Shown here: in pieces, positions 18,730 to 26,891 of the stretch
Layout: each line of letters opens with the position of its first letter
Position numbering within the stretch: the first letter of the stretch is position 1
Assembly: GCF_900156375.1 (NCBI RefSeq)
Contig: NZ_FTNK01000006.1
Location: 248,001-312,000 of the forward strand
Length of the DNA stretch: 64,000 bases
Reading direction: 5' to 3'
Source of the DNA: Paenibacillus macquariensis
GTDB taxonomy: Bacteria > Bacillota > Bacilli > Paenibacillales > Paenibacillaceae
Notes under the pieces: model-generated
What the model was told of the DNA's origin: nothing
The model's database searches: none
Seen by the model: only the letters and a program-made list of their open reading frames with translations
Translations under genes and position numbers: made by a program

Positions 18730-19965
18730 ATGGGTACTGTTGTAGGCATTATTGTAGAATACAATCCATTACATAACGGTCATGTTCATCATTATAACAG
18801 AGCCAAGGAGATTTCGGGAGCAGAACATTCGATTGCTATCTTAAGTGGACCTTTTTTACAACGCGGTGAACCAGCATTATTAAGTAAGTATGCACGCGCA
18901 GAGATGGCTCTTGCAATGGGTGTAGACCTTGTTGTAGAGCTACCCATCCATTATGCGGTTCAGCCTGCGGAATGGTTCGCATACGGCGCTGTATCCTTAC
19001 TAGAAGCCACTGGCATTGTCGATTTCCTCTGTTTCGGCACAGAGAGCGGTTCTCTTGTTCAATTGCTACCCCTAGCGAAGCAACTTGCCAACGAGAATAA
19101 TAAGATGAAACAAGAACTTAGCCGATTATTAGACCAAGGCATGAATTACCCAACTGCCTATAGCGCTGCAGCTGGTATTCTCTCTACCGACATTGAACAG
19201 AAAGAAGAAGTCCGTCAACTTCTGCTACAACCTAATCACACATTGGCACTTCATTACCTTATTGCTCTCGAACGCTTAGGAAGTTCCATTATTCCTTTAA
19301 CTATTCCTAGAGAGAGTGCTGGATACCATGACATCACGCCAACTGAATCAGCCATAGCTAGTGCTACCGCCGTTCGAAAACTTATCTTGGATGACCATAT
19401 TGAAGCAGCTGCTCCATACGTCCCACCTTACACCCTTGATATTATGCGACGTGAATTCACAGCTGGTCGTGGACCTCTCCATTGGGAGTCATTCAGACAG
19501 CCTCTGATGCTTCTATTGATGACACATACCACATCCGAGTTGTCTAAGTTGCACGAGGTCACGGAAGGCTTAGAACACCGGATAAAGAAGCTTCTGCCGA
19601 CTCTCTCCTATGCTACAGTAACAGAATTACTACATAGCTTAAAAACAAAACGCTATACCCATACTAAATTACAACGTATGCTTGCCCATATCTTACTTCA
19701 CCATTCGAAGGACGAAATGTCTCCCACACAATTATCAGATGGCCCCGGATATTTACGTATTCTCGGTTTTAACCATCATGGACAATACCTTCTCAAACGA
19801 ATGAAAAAGACTGCGTCATTACCCATTGTCATGAAACCTTCTGCTCTTAATCATGATCATCTTGAGCGAGATTTACAGGCGGCTTCTGCCTATGCCAATG
19901 CCTACAGTCAACCTAATACAAGGGAAATATTCCGAGATTATTATGAGCCACCAATCAGGATGTAG
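18730..19965 (+). CDS. tmcAL: tRNA(Met) cytidine acetate ligase (YlbM/TmcAL)
   Basis: TmcAL uses acetate and ATP to make N4-acetylcytidine at the wobble position of elongator tRNA(Met). The nucleotidyltransferase-like motif VGIIVEYNPLHNGHVHHY at the N-terminus is diagnostic, and FGTESG follows. I start at the ATG at 18730 (411 residues); a TTG 12 bases upstream touches the AAAGGAG ribosome site. It is transcribed divergently from yceD, and its 3' end overlaps the convergent ylbL-like gene by 11 bp. Confidence 0.93.
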   Translation: MGTVVGIIVEYNPLHNGHVHHYNRAKEISGAEHSIAILSGPFLQRGEPALLSKYARAEMALAMGVDLVVELPIHYAVQPAEWFAYGAVSLLEATGIVDFLCFGTESGSLVQLLPLAKQLANENNKMKQELSRLLDQGMNYPTAYSAAAGILSTDIEQKEEVRQLLLQPNHTLALHYLIALERLGSSIIPLTIPRESAGYHDITPTESAIASATAVRKLILDDHIEAAAPYVPPYTLDIMRREFTAGRGPLHWESFRQPLMLLLMTHTTSELSKLHEVTEGLEHRIKKLLPTLSYATVTELLHSLKTKRYTHTKLQRMLAHILLHHSKDEMSPTQLSDGPGYLRILGFNHHGQYLLKRMKKTASLPIVMKPSALNHDHLERDLQAASAYANAYSQPNTREIFRDYYEPPIRM

Positions 19966-20998
19966 TCTGAATCTTCTCCATATACTTCAAAGCGTCTTCC
20001 AAGGTAGACACTGGAATAAGCTTAATTTTCGTTCCAATCTCATCAGCTTTGGCTTTGGCCTCATCATAGTTGTCTTTTGGAACGAAAAATAACTGCGCTT
20101 TCTCCCGATCTGCTGCAACAATTTTGTGTTTGACCCCGCCAATAGGTCCCACTTTTCCATCTACAGAAATTGTACCTGTACCTGCAACACGGTAGCCTTT
20201 TGTCAGATCACCAGGTGTCAATTGATTATAAATCTCCATCGTGAACATAAGTCCTGCCGAAGGTCCACCGACCTTTGTACTTACAAATTCAACCTGTTTC
20301 TTAGGGTCTTTCGCCGTCACCTTCTGCATCGTGCCAATCATAATGCCAAGCCCAGGTCGATAGGTGTTCGTCTCACTATCTTTAATTGATACCAATGGGA
20401 CCTTTTCTTCTAAGACAAGACCCGCTCTCTCTAACTTTACGGATACAATATCTCCTACTTTCTTACTATTTAGGAGGTTGGCCAAATCAACCGTATCCAT
20501 GATTGGATCCGAATCCACTTCCATTACTTTATCGCCTGGTTGAAAATACTTGTTATTACTTCCATCCTTTGGAGTAGAGAATACAAAGAGATATTCCGTT
20601 TGTATTTGGTAGGGGATATGTGCTTGCTCATACGCTGCTTCTACAGCAGAAGATTGTGAGTCGCTCATATAAAATAATTGTTGCGCTGCATATTCCTCTT
20701 TACTCTTTTCACCCAATCTAGATTGCTTCTTATCCACCTCAGCGTTCGGATTAAAAGAAGATAGCGCCAGTAGCGCAATATTAGCGTAACTTGCTGATAC
20801 CGTTGTCATCATGAAGGTTCCACGTTCCGTGGTATCCCCTTCTTTCACCATGATCATTGGCTTCACTTCATCAGCGCTACCTGGTTGATAAATAATATAT
20901 GGTGTTGGCATGAACACCATAACATAACAAAGAAGGGCGACCATAAAAATATACCTAAACACCCGTATTGTTTGCGATTTATTGTTGAGTATCTTCAT
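19955..20998 (-). CDS. YlbL/SepM-like PDZ and Lon-type (S16) membrane serine protease
   Basis: A 347-residue protease with an N-terminal signal anchor (residues 12-31), a central PDZ domain (GDKVMEVDSDPI region) and a C-terminal Lon-type catalytic domain. The Ser-Lys dyad is in GGPSAGLMF and in VGPIGGVKHK. Homologues act outside the membrane: SepM processes competence peptides in streptococci, and YlbL in Bacillus degrades the division inhibitor YneA. It lies convergent to tmcAL and divergent from ylbJ. Confidence 0.9.
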   Translation of the reverse strand: MKILNNKSQTIRVFRYIFMVALLCYVMVFMPTPYIIYQPGSADEVKPMIMVKEGDTTERGTFMMTTVSASYANIALLALSSFNPNAEVDKKQSRLGEKSKEEYAAQQLFYMSDSQSSAVEAAYEQAHIPYQIQTEYLFVFSTPKDGSNNKYFQPGDKVMEVDSDPIMDTVDLANLLNSKKVGDIVSVKLERAGLVLEEKVPLVSIKDSETNTYRPGLGIMIGTMQKVTAKDPKKQVEFVSTKVGGPSAGLMFTMEIYNQLTPGDLTKGYRVAGTGTISVDGKVGPIGGVKHKIVAADREKAQLFFVPKDNYDEAKAKADEIGTKIKLIPVSTLEDALKYMEKIQTTS

Positions 20999-21129
20999 GT
21001 TCTTCCCTCCCCCTTTGCATCTTCTAAGTTCAAAAAGCTGGTCTTATGTCCCTGCGTTACGCATAAATTGGGTAATACATAGCTTGTTTCATGTTGGTTC
21101 TACTATGTTTACTCAAATGAGGTGATTCC

Positions 21130-22347
21130 ATGTTCAGTCGTAGTAAATATTTATTCAGAGCTCCTACAATAACGTTAATGTTAGGCATCCTTTCGTTCCT
21201 ACTCGTCATTGGCATCGTTAGCTCCCCTGAACAAACCTTTCGGGCTTCATTAGAGGGACTGTCCATGTGGTGGCATATTGTTTTCCCCTCACTGCTTCCC
21301 TTTCTCGTACTATCTGAAATCCTTATAGCCTATGGATGGGCTCATGGGATTGGCGTACTTCTGGAACCACTTATGCGAAAAGTATTCGGCCTACCCGGAG
21401 TCAGCGGATGGGTATTAACGATGGGAATGACGACAGGTTTCCCAGGTGGAGCCCATTCCACATTGCAATTAGTCGACCAAGGAGATCTCACGCCTCGTGA
21501 AGCAGAACGAATAACATGGCTATCTCACTTCTGCAATCCGATGACGATCATTATTTTCATAGGAATCGGGCTATTCGACAAGCCTTCAACAGGTTACTGG
21601 TTACTCGGCATTCACTGGATATCTGGCTTTTTTGCTTTTCTGACCTATACGTCTTTTAGAAAGTTACTCAGAAAAAAAGGAACAGACCCTCTGCTCCTCG
21701 AAAGAGGTATTCAAGGCCCTCGCCTTTCTTTGATACAAAGAGTATGGAGGGCTATTGACAAAGCTCACGTTCGTGATGGACGAAGTTTCGGTAAACTTCT
21801 TGGTGAATCCGTAAGCCATGCAGTTCAGGCACTGCTAGTCATTGGAGGATACATTATTATCATGGCTGTCATCATCCATCTTGTTAGCTATTATATTATT
21901 CCCGGCGTACCTGCCTATTACATATCTGGCATATTCGAACTTCATTTGGGAGCGAAAGCTCTCAGCTCAGCGTCTACGCTTACACCCGTCATCCAGTGGT
22001 CCTTGTTGTCAGCCATGCTTGGATGGAGCGGTCTATGCGCGATGATCCAGTCCATCTCTCCATTAATGAGAATCGGAATAAGACGTATTCCCTTTGCTAT
22101 GATTCGTTTGTTACATGGCGCTTATGCCTTTGGGCTTACACTATTGATATGGAAGCCACTGCATCTCTTTGTCCTTCAAGCTGAACCCACATTCAGTTAT
22201 TCACCAAATTACACTAACCAAATGTCACCCAGTTCCCTTATCTGGTCCCGCATACCTCTCATGCTGGAATGGCAAGGGTTCGTACTGATCGGTCTACTTC
22301 TATTATCATTAGGCGTCGTCCTAGTTACTGCTCGGAGATCCCATTAA
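21130..22347 (+). CDS. ylbJ: Sporulation integral membrane protein YlbJ
   Basis: A 405-residue polytopic protein of the nucleoside-recognition (Gate) family. In Bacillus, ylbJ is under SigE and is required in the mother cell for a normal spore coat and cortex. Conserved stretches include WWHIVFPSLLPFLVLSE, GFPGGAHS and ITWLSHFCNPMT. GAGGTG lies six bases before the ATG. Its last 23 bases overlap the convergent coaD, so the two genes must share a tight transcription boundary. Confidence 0.92.
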   Translation: MFSRSKYLFRAPTITLMLGILSFLLVIGIVSSPEQTFRASLEGLSMWWHIVFPSLLPFLVLSEILIAYGWAHGIGVLLEPLMRKVFGLPGVSGWVLTMGMTTGFPGGAHSTLQLVDQGDLTPREAERITWLSHFCNPMTIIIFIGIGLFDKPSTGYWLLGIHWISGFFAFLTYTSFRKLLRKKGTDPLLLERGIQGPRLSLIQRVWRAIDKAHVRDGRSFGKLLGESVSHAVQALLVIGGYIIIMAVIIHLVSYYIIPGVPAYYISGIFELHLGAKALSSASTLTPVIQWSLLSAMLGWSGLCAMIQSISPLMRIGIRRIPFAMIRLLHGAYAFGLTLLIWKPLHLFVLQAEPTFSYSPNYTNQMSPSSLIWSRIPLMLEWQGFVLIGLLLLSLGVVLVTARRSH

Positions 22348-22837
22348 ACTTGTGATGTAACGCTTGTCCCACTTCGGGAGATACCCATTCGTTCAAGTCC
22401 CCATTATATTGAGCAATTTCTTTAACTAGACTGGAACTCAAATAGGAGTATTCAGGATTGGTCATCATGAAGATTGTCTCTGCATCAGGGTTCAACTTAT
22501 GATTTGTTGAAGCTAGTTGTAGCTCATATTCAAAATCCGTGACCGTCCGAATACCACGAACAATAACATGCGCTCCTTGCTCTTTCACATAATTAACTAG
22601 CAGTCCACGAAAACTGTCCACTTGCACATTGGGTATGTGTGATGTCACCTGTCTCAAAAGCTCTTTACGTTCATCAACTGAAAACAAGGCGTTCTTACTG
22701 ACATTGTTCAGCACAGCCACAATAAGAACGTCAAATTGTTTAGAAGCACGTTGTATAATATCCATATGTCCCAGGGTTACTGGATCAAAACTTCCGGGAT
22801 ATACGCCAATGCGTGGAACATTATTCTGTTGTTTCAT
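22325..22837 (-). CDS. coaD: Phosphopantetheine adenylyltransferase
   Basis: CoaD makes dephospho-CoA from 4'-phosphopantetheine and ATP, the penultimate step of CoA synthesis. The nucleotidyltransferase motif GSFDPVTLGH (residues 15-24) and the C-terminal YLSSSLVKEIA (ISSxxxR-like) are present in 170 residues. It overlaps the 3' end of rsmD by 17 bp, so the two are coupled. Confidence 0.97.
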   Translation of the reverse strand: MKQQNNVPRIGVYPGSFDPVTLGHMDIIQRASKQFDVLIVAVLNNVSKNALFSVDERKELLRQVTSHIPNVQVDSFRGLLVNYVKEQGAHVIVRGIRTVTDFEYELQLASTNHKLNPDAETIFMMTNPEYSYLSSSLVKEIAQYNGDLNEWVSPEVGQALHHKFNGISEQ

Positions 22838-23432
22838 GATGATCCTCCTCGATCTGATGAACCTGTGTTTCCATTTTATTTAACTCATATCGGTAAATCG
22901 TAATTCCACATTCCCCGTATATTGCTTTACGAGTACAGGAGAAATGCCCGAACTCATCCGGATACTCATATTTAGAATCATGTTCTATCACGATGGTTGC
23001 GAGATCTTGAAGTAAAGATCTCTCATGCATTTGCTGTAATAACTCGTCAGCGTTCTTCATGCGATATGGGGGATCCAAGAATACCGCATCCATCCGCACA
23101 TCGCGTTTCGCAAGGACTTTGATCGCCCTTTCCGCCTCATTACGGAACACTTCTGCTTGAGTATCCAATCGCGTTGCCTTAAGATTCGCACGAATCGTCT
23201 CGATACTCTTAGGATCCATATCTATGAATATGGCATGTTCCATGCCACGGCTTAATGCTTCAATGCCCAAACCGCCCGTTCCAGCAAATAAATCCAGTAC
23301 GGTTCCCCCGTCGAAATAAGGACCTATCATGCTGAATACAGCTTCTTTAACTTTATCTGTCGTTGGTCTTGTCCCTGTTCCAGGAACACTCTTTAAAGGT
23401 CTGCCCTTCGCGCTTCCCGATACAACTCTCAC
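22821..23432 (-). CDS. rsmD: 16S rRNA (guanine(966)-N2)-methyltransferase RsmD
   Basis: RsmD methylates G966 of 16S rRNA in assembled 30S subunits. SAM motif I (VLDLFAGTGGLGIEALSRG), the N-terminal RVVSGSAKGRPL and the catalytic DPPY are intact in 203 residues. It is the first gene of the rsmD-coaD pair, the standard ylbH-coaD arrangement. Confidence 0.96.
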   Translation of the reverse strand: MRVVSGSAKGRPLKSVPGTGTRPTTDKVKEAVFSMIGPYFDGGTVLDLFAGTGGLGIEALSRGMEHAIFIDMDPKSIETIRANLKATRLDTQAEVFRNEAERAIKVLAKRDVRMDAVFLDPPYRMKNADELLQQMHERSLLQDLATIVIEHDSKYEYPDEFGHFSCTRKAIYGECGITIYRYELNKMETQVHQIEEDHHETTE

Positions 23433-23521
23433 TCGCTTTGTTCACCCATTCTATTTCAAAAGTTCAATGCTTCAATTAGCATTTTTATGACGATATCGTA
23501 CCACACAATCGTACACTTTGA

Positions 23522-23554
23522 AAAACAAACGACTCGGAAGAAGTTGTTTGTTTT
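23522..23554. repeat. 13-bp inverted repeat upstream of rsmD
   Basis: Arms at 23522-23534 and 23542-23554 pair with one mismatch around a 7-base spacer. The repeat lies about 90 bp from rsmD and just before the putative promoter of the plus-strand transcript at 23576. It could be an operator or a hairpin; the sequence does not decide. Confidence 0.5.
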
Positions 23555-23575
23555 GAATATTATGTATAAAAAAGT

Positions 23576-23716
23576 TCTCTCAGGGAATGCTTATTTTATC
23601 GACATCAAGAAATTGTCGTAGACAACCGCAAGAAGACTTACGTTTCCCCATAAGCTCTTCGTCCGGTTTCTCCTCTCCCATGAGGACGCCCTGCAAGGGG
23701 CGTCCAATTTTTTTTG
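23576..23716 (+). ncRNA. Candidate C-rich small RNA ending in a strong terminator
   Basis: No convincing ORF is present, but a TATAAA box (23565-23570), preceded by a poorly spaced TTGTTT, would start a transcript of about 140 bases. It ends at a perfect hairpin (23684-23691 with 23698-23705) and eight T residues. The body contains unpaired C-rich runs (TTTCCCC near 23643, TCCTCTCCC near 23671) of the kind that Gram-positive trans-acting RNAs use to block ribosome binding sites. I cannot assign it to a known family; it could instead be an untranslated leader whose gene was displaced by the adjoining element. Confidence 0.4.
23674..23713 (+). repeat. Left attachment-site-like direct repeat overlapping a terminator
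   Basis: Forty bases shared with 27659-27698, differing only at 23700 (G here, T on the right). The repeat contains the perfect 8-bp terminator stem GGACGCCC/GGGCGTCC with loop TGCAAG and the following T tract. The right copy has a mismatch in this stem. This suggests that the functional transcript end was retained on the left. Confidence 0.8.
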
Positions 23717-23788
23717 TTTATAAAACCCTTTGTTTATATGCCTTTTCTTCAATAATATCGACATTATTATTATAAGAAAAAAGCTGAT

Positions 23789-23796
23789 TGTAGACC
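23789..23796 (+). promoter_or_regulatory. Putative integrase arm-type site, left end
   Basis: TGTAGACC followed by AAA, identical to the three tandem copies at the right end and in the same orientation. It lies 75 bp inside the left repeat, a normal distance for an arm site. Confidence 0.55.
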
Positions 23797-23838
23797 AAAT
23801 AAAAAATGATACTTCATAATGCATGCTATTAAATGATA

Positions 23839-23870
23839 AAAAGCCTCGGATTATTCCGGGGCTTTTTTTT
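23839..23870 (+). terminator. Bidirectional terminator
   Basis: The stem AAAAGCCTCGG / CCGGGGCTTTT with loop ATTATT is followed by eight T residues and preceded by A residues. It lies inside the left end of the element and insulates its cargo from the flanking transcript. Confidence 0.8.
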
Positions 23871-24042
23871 CTTTCTATTATCAAGGTCTTTGCTACGACG
23901 ATATTTGACTCTTCCACATAGTCGGAAAATAATATGTAAAGTATTACTGATATGCCTAAGAGATTATATCCATTTGAATTAATAAGGACAGTTGGCATTC
24001 AACACGAATATTTGTTCCTGTTTAGAGTTTGGAGGAATCGCT

Positions 24043-24144
24043 ATGACTCTACCTAAAATGATTATGGTTGCTGATCGTTATAGACTCCAGCTTTAAAATG
24101 GTAACATTCACCTTATTCTGACAGACTATAAATACATTACATGA
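24043..24144 (+). pseudogene. Short phage-like ORF remnant with an in-frame stop
   Basis: A strong GGAGG site seven bases before an ATG opens MTLPKMIMVADRYRLQL, which stops at a TAA. Beyond it the same frame continues NGNIHLILTDYKYIT to a second stop. It reads as a decayed start of a small element gene. I do not recognise its family, and it could be chance. Confidence 0.25.
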
Positions 24145-24191
24145 ATTAAAAGTACCCCAACCGATGGGGATATGTTGCGGGGTTAAACATA

Positions 24192-24900
24192 TTGAGAAAG
24201 ATCATTGTTATTTTATTAATTGTTGCGTTACTGGATGTAGTTCCGGTGCAGCTAATACCGAAAAATTAACATCATTAGAGAGTAAAGTAAGTGAACTATC
24301 GACAGAGAATACTGACTTAAAAAAGCAGTTATCTGAAGCAGAACAACAAATTGATGACCTTAAATTTGGTCCTGACAAACTGCTTGCTGGAGCTAAATCT
24401 TTATTTGAAAGAAAAGACAGCAAGCGGCCGTTGCTAATTTAAGAAAAACTGTCGATGAGGTCACAGGAACAACATACTATGAGGATAAGACAAGTCCGAA
24501 GTACATAAATGATAATGGATTTTACGCTATGATCTCTAAAAATAAAGATGGTGTGCCTGTCTTATTTGTTCGGTTTTTATATAATGGTGATGATTGGGTT
24601 TTTATAAATAAATACATTATTAAGGCTGATGATAGCACGTTTGAAGTAACGCCAAGTTATGGTGAAATCACTAAGGATAATGACTACGGAGAAGTTTGGG
24701 AGTACTATAGCGCCGTAGTAGATAAGAACATTCACGAAATTATTCAGGCTGTTATCAGTTCGAAGAAAACAATAATCCGTTCCCAGGGAGATGACAAGAG
24801 AAACGATCGTACTGTAACTACTGCCGAGAAGAAAGCACTACAAACTATGCTTGATGCATTTAAAGCCATGGGTGGAAGTGATGTTCAGTTCACTCTATAA
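24192..24900 (+). pseudogene. Lipoprotein gene broken by two frameshifts
   Basis: Three frames must be joined to read one protein. TTG at 24192 gives MRKIIVILLIVAL in frame 3. A shift into frame 2 gives the lipobox TGCSSGAA and a coiled coil (LESKVSELSTENTDLKKQL). A second shift near 24410 into frame 1 gives about 160 residues ending in GGSDVQFTL at 24900. A lipidated signal peptide split exactly at the lipobox argues for a decayed exported lipoprotein. The globular part (DGVPVLFVRFLYNGDDWVF) is not a family I can name. Confidence 0.6.
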
Positions 24901-24904
24901 CCAA

Positions 24905-24948
24905 CAAAAGAAACCCGCCGACCATTTAAGGTTAGTAGGTTTCTTTTG
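24905..24948. terminator. Bidirectional hairpin between converging genes
   Basis: An 11-bp perfect stem (24905-24915 with 24938-24948) closes a loop that pairs further internally (GACC with GGTT). Arms are A-rich on one side and T-rich on the other, so it can terminate the lipoprotein transcript and the convergent YolD-like gene. Confidence 0.65.
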
Positions 24949-24966
24949 ATATTCCCTAACAACTCG

Positions 24967-25299
24967 TTATACTTCTGCCGCTATAATATCCTCATACTTG
25001 ATCCACTCAGAATCATCACCAAAGCTCAGCTTAACTTGCTTACCGTATGTGTCAACTCTGGTTACCATTCCAGTGACTTCCCTATTTTCAAATGAACCAA
25101 AGACATGGATTGTAATAGGTACGTGCTCCCTGATCGATTCGGATAGCGCATGCTCTACTATCTCCCATTGCTGTTCATCGAGGTTTGGCTTTACTCTCCT
25201 GTTTATCTCCTCTGCTTGTCTAAAAGCAGCTTCGCGGTGTTGAGGAATTATAAACCGAGATGACTCATAAACCCCATTACCTTGTAGCTTCTTACTCAC
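24967..25299 (-). CDS. YolD-like family protein
   Basis: A 110-residue protein of the YolD-like family. The family signature lies at FIIPQHREAA near residues 16-25, followed by the strand-rich half ITIHVFGSFENREVTG and DDSEWIKYEDIIAAEV. YolD proteins are common in Bacillales phages and usually sit beside a UvrX/DinB-type Y-family polymerase and are LexA-regulated. No polymerase gene remains here, consistent with a deletion-ridden element. Confidence 0.8.
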   Translation of the reverse strand: MSKKLQGNGVYESSRFIIPQHREAAFRQAEEINRRVKPNLDEQQWEIVEHALSESIREHVPITIHVFGSFENREVTGMVTRVDTYGKQVKLSFGDDSEWIKYEDIIAAEV

Positions 25300-25634
25300 T
25301 ATTAGTCCCCTCCCATTATGATGTCCAATATGTTAAATCGTTCGCTATTACGAGAGGTGACGGTGGTGTTACTCCATCTCGATCAGAATCTTCTAAATAA
25401 TTATGCCCTCTAGCTTAGATTTATCTTCCCAAAATATATACCGTTGCTGGGTTAAGTTCACCATTGCAGCTTATTATTCTATAGTTTCTTACGTCTTTAT
25501 TACCAATAAAAACAAAATTGATAGACAATATGAGAATATCCTTCCTGTACCAAAAGCATATTGGGATAAGAATATATGGGTACAGACCATAAGGTTTGTG
25601 CTTTTTTATTGCACAGTGTGTGTCTTATGCGTCA
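25300..25634. other. 335 bases of element DNA without a supported gene
   Basis: Open frames exist on the plus strand but lack a ribosome site and recognisable content. On the minus strand only a 23-codon frame (about 25392-25460) can be seen. I find no hairpin terminator or other signal here. Confidence 0.4.
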
Positions 25635-25893
25635 TCACTCGCTACTCGCTATACCCTGTTGTGATTCCCGAAACACTTCCCATTCTCCGCTGTCAATATT
25701 CTTTTGCGCTTCCTCGGGCTTTACCTCTGAGTACGAATCCGTCCGAATAAACAGCTTGGATCATTCCGGTAGGCATCCCTTCATCATCCCAATAGCGTGA
25801 AATTAGTATCTTACCTAATCTTGGAGCGTTGCCGAATTCGCAACCATCAATGTCTTTGATCTGGAAATTTTGAACTTTGTTTATATGTTACAT
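25635..25893 (-). pseudogene. Small phage-type hypothetical gene with early stop and frameshift
   Basis: An ATG at 25893 after AAAGGAGCGATAACGG is followed at once by TAA. The same frame then reads HINKVQNFQIKDIDGCEF, APRLGKILISRYWDDEG and MPTGMIQAVYSDGFVL. A frameshift is needed to continue as SEVKPEEAQKNIDSGEWEVF to a stop at 25635. The coherent amino-acid composition over two frames shows a real but dead gene of about 85 codons. I do not know its function. Confidence 0.45.
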
Positions 25894-26013
25894 CCGTTAT
25901 CGCTCCTTTATAGAGTGCTTATATATCCTAAATATTCACTTTTAGGCTGACGCCCAATTCATTTTATAGGCAGCTGCATAGGATGCTGTATAAATTAATT
26001 AGGAGGTTTTATT

Positions 26014-26280
26014 TTGAATTATCCAATGCATCAAATGCACAACCCAATGCACAACCCAATGGACCACCCAATGCACCACGCTATAACGGTCCACCCGGTC
26101 GATCCATACGTCGTTGAAGCTTTAAAGTGTCATCTGGGAAAAAATATTATGCTTGAAACAACACGTGGAGCCATCACCGGATGTGTCACTGAGGTAAAAC
26201 CAGACCATGTTGTTTTAGATGCTAGAGGCAGGAAGTGCCTTGTACGTATTTGCGAAATTGTTTGGATGATGCCTGAATAG
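26014..26280 (+). CDS. DUF2642 (YuzF-like) protein with a Met-His-Pro-rich N-terminus
   Basis: The 88-residue protein begins at a TTG eight bases after AGGAGG. Its C-terminal 55 residues (YVVEALKCHLGKNIMLET to VRICEIVWMMPE) match the DUF2642 pattern, a small Sm-like beta fold. The first 30 residues are repeats of PMH with N or D spacers, probably disordered and possibly metal-binding. A clear terminator follows. It is one of the few intact genes inside the element. Confidence 0.75.
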   Translation: MNYPMHQMHNPMHNPMDHPMHHAITVHPVDPYVVEALKCHLGKNIMLETTRGAITGCVTEVKPDHVVLDARGRKCLVRICEIVWMMPE

Positions 26281-26292
26281 ATTGCTAATCAG

Positions 26293-26319
26293 AAGAGCTG
26301 TGAAATCAGCTCTTTTTTT
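26293..26319 (+). terminator. Rho-independent terminator
   Basis: A perfect 8-bp stem AAGAGCTG / CAGCTCTT with a 6-base loop runs into a nine-base T tract, 12 bp after the DUF2642 stop. Confidence 0.9.
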
Positions 26320-26334
26320 ATACCCTCATACTTA

Positions 26335-26357
26335 ATATTCAATACAGGGTGTAACCT
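26335..26357 (+). repeat. 23-bp direct repeat, copy 1
   Basis: Identical to 26869-26891. This copy abuts and overlaps the stop codon of the ASCH gene. The pair brackets the ASCH gene and the small membrane ORF, a unit of 534 bp. Confidence 0.8.
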
Positions 26358-26706
26358 AAACCCACGTAAGTTCTGGCAGCTCGACCCATATCACAGCACC
26401 TTGTGGGTGTTTATAAGGTCTTGGTTCAGGGTAGGTTATTGGGTTTTTCAAGACCCACGCATATGGCTGCTTATATGTTACTGGTACGTCAGACGGTATG
26501 CGGTGTTCTTCAGAGCTTAATCCATACATCGCTGGTGTTAACAGCATACAATCAACTAAGTCAACCGTTCCATAAATTAAGCCGCTGCCACTCTTTATAA
26601 TCCCAATCGTTCCAAGTATATGTGTTTGTCTATCCCGGATCTCCCATGTCTTTTTACCGGACAGGATCAGGTCAGCCCATTTTGGTTTAATGATTAGACC
26701 GTTCAT
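26356..26706 (-). CDS. ASCH-domain protein
   Basis: A 116-residue ASCH (PUA-like beta-barrel) protein, recognised by the N-terminal LIIKPKWADLILSGKKTWEIR, whose lysine and RDRQT stretch form the ligand groove, and by GTVDLVDC. ASCH domains bind RNA or modified nucleotides; one subgroup hydrolyses N4-acetylcytidine. Phage genomes often carry them. AAAGGAGCGAC precedes the ATG. The cellular substrate here is unknown. Confidence 0.8.
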   Translation of the reverse strand: MNGLIIKPKWADLILSGKKTWEIRDRQTHILGTIGIIKSGSGLIYGTVDLVDCMLLTPAMYGLSSEEHRIPSDVPVTYKQPYAWVLKNPITYPEPRPYKHPQGAVIWVELPELTWV

Positions 26707-26760
26707 GTTGTCGCTCCTTTATGGTTATTTATTTGGTATAATCTTTAAGAGGTGAAAATG

Positions 26761-26856
26761 ATGAATGGTAAATTATTTGTTACTATAATGGTTATTGTCT
26801 TGCTGATAATTGGCGCTTGTTCTTTGTACATAGCTCAACTTATTAATTCCGTTTAG
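26761..26856 (+). CDS. 31-residue membrane peptide
   Basis: Two adjacent ATGs follow AAGAGGTG; the second at 26761 has the better spacing of six. The peptide has a lysine near the N-terminus and one hydrophobic helix (LFVTIMVIVLLIIGACSLYIA) broken by a lipobox-like IGAC. A TATAAT with an extended TGG motif (26737-26742) lies just upstream. The signals argue for a real gene, but no family or function is known. Confidence 0.5.
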   Translation: MNGKLFVTIMVIVLLIIGACSLYIAQLINSV

Positions 26857-26868
26857 GGTATGGGTTAT

Positions 26869-26891
26869 ATATTCAATACAGGGTGTAACCT
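26869..26891 (+). repeat. 23-bp direct repeat, copy 2
   Basis: Identical to 26335-26357. It overlaps the stop codon of the truncated PAPS-reductase gene in the same way that copy 1 overlaps the ASCH stop. Confidence 0.8.

Noticed and set aside
23684..23715. Possible tRNA 3' end at the attachment repeat
   Set aside because: There is no T-arm GGTTCGA motif or cloverleaf; the sequence is a simple perfect hairpin plus T tract, which is a terminator.
23591..23998. 135-codon minus-strand frame across the left attachment site
   Set aside because: It crosses two terminators and the 40-bp repeat, and its residues do not resemble a protein family.
25403..25750. 115-codon plus-strand frame inside the element
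   Set aside because: No ribosome site, atypical composition, and it runs opposite the better supported decayed gene at 25635-25893.
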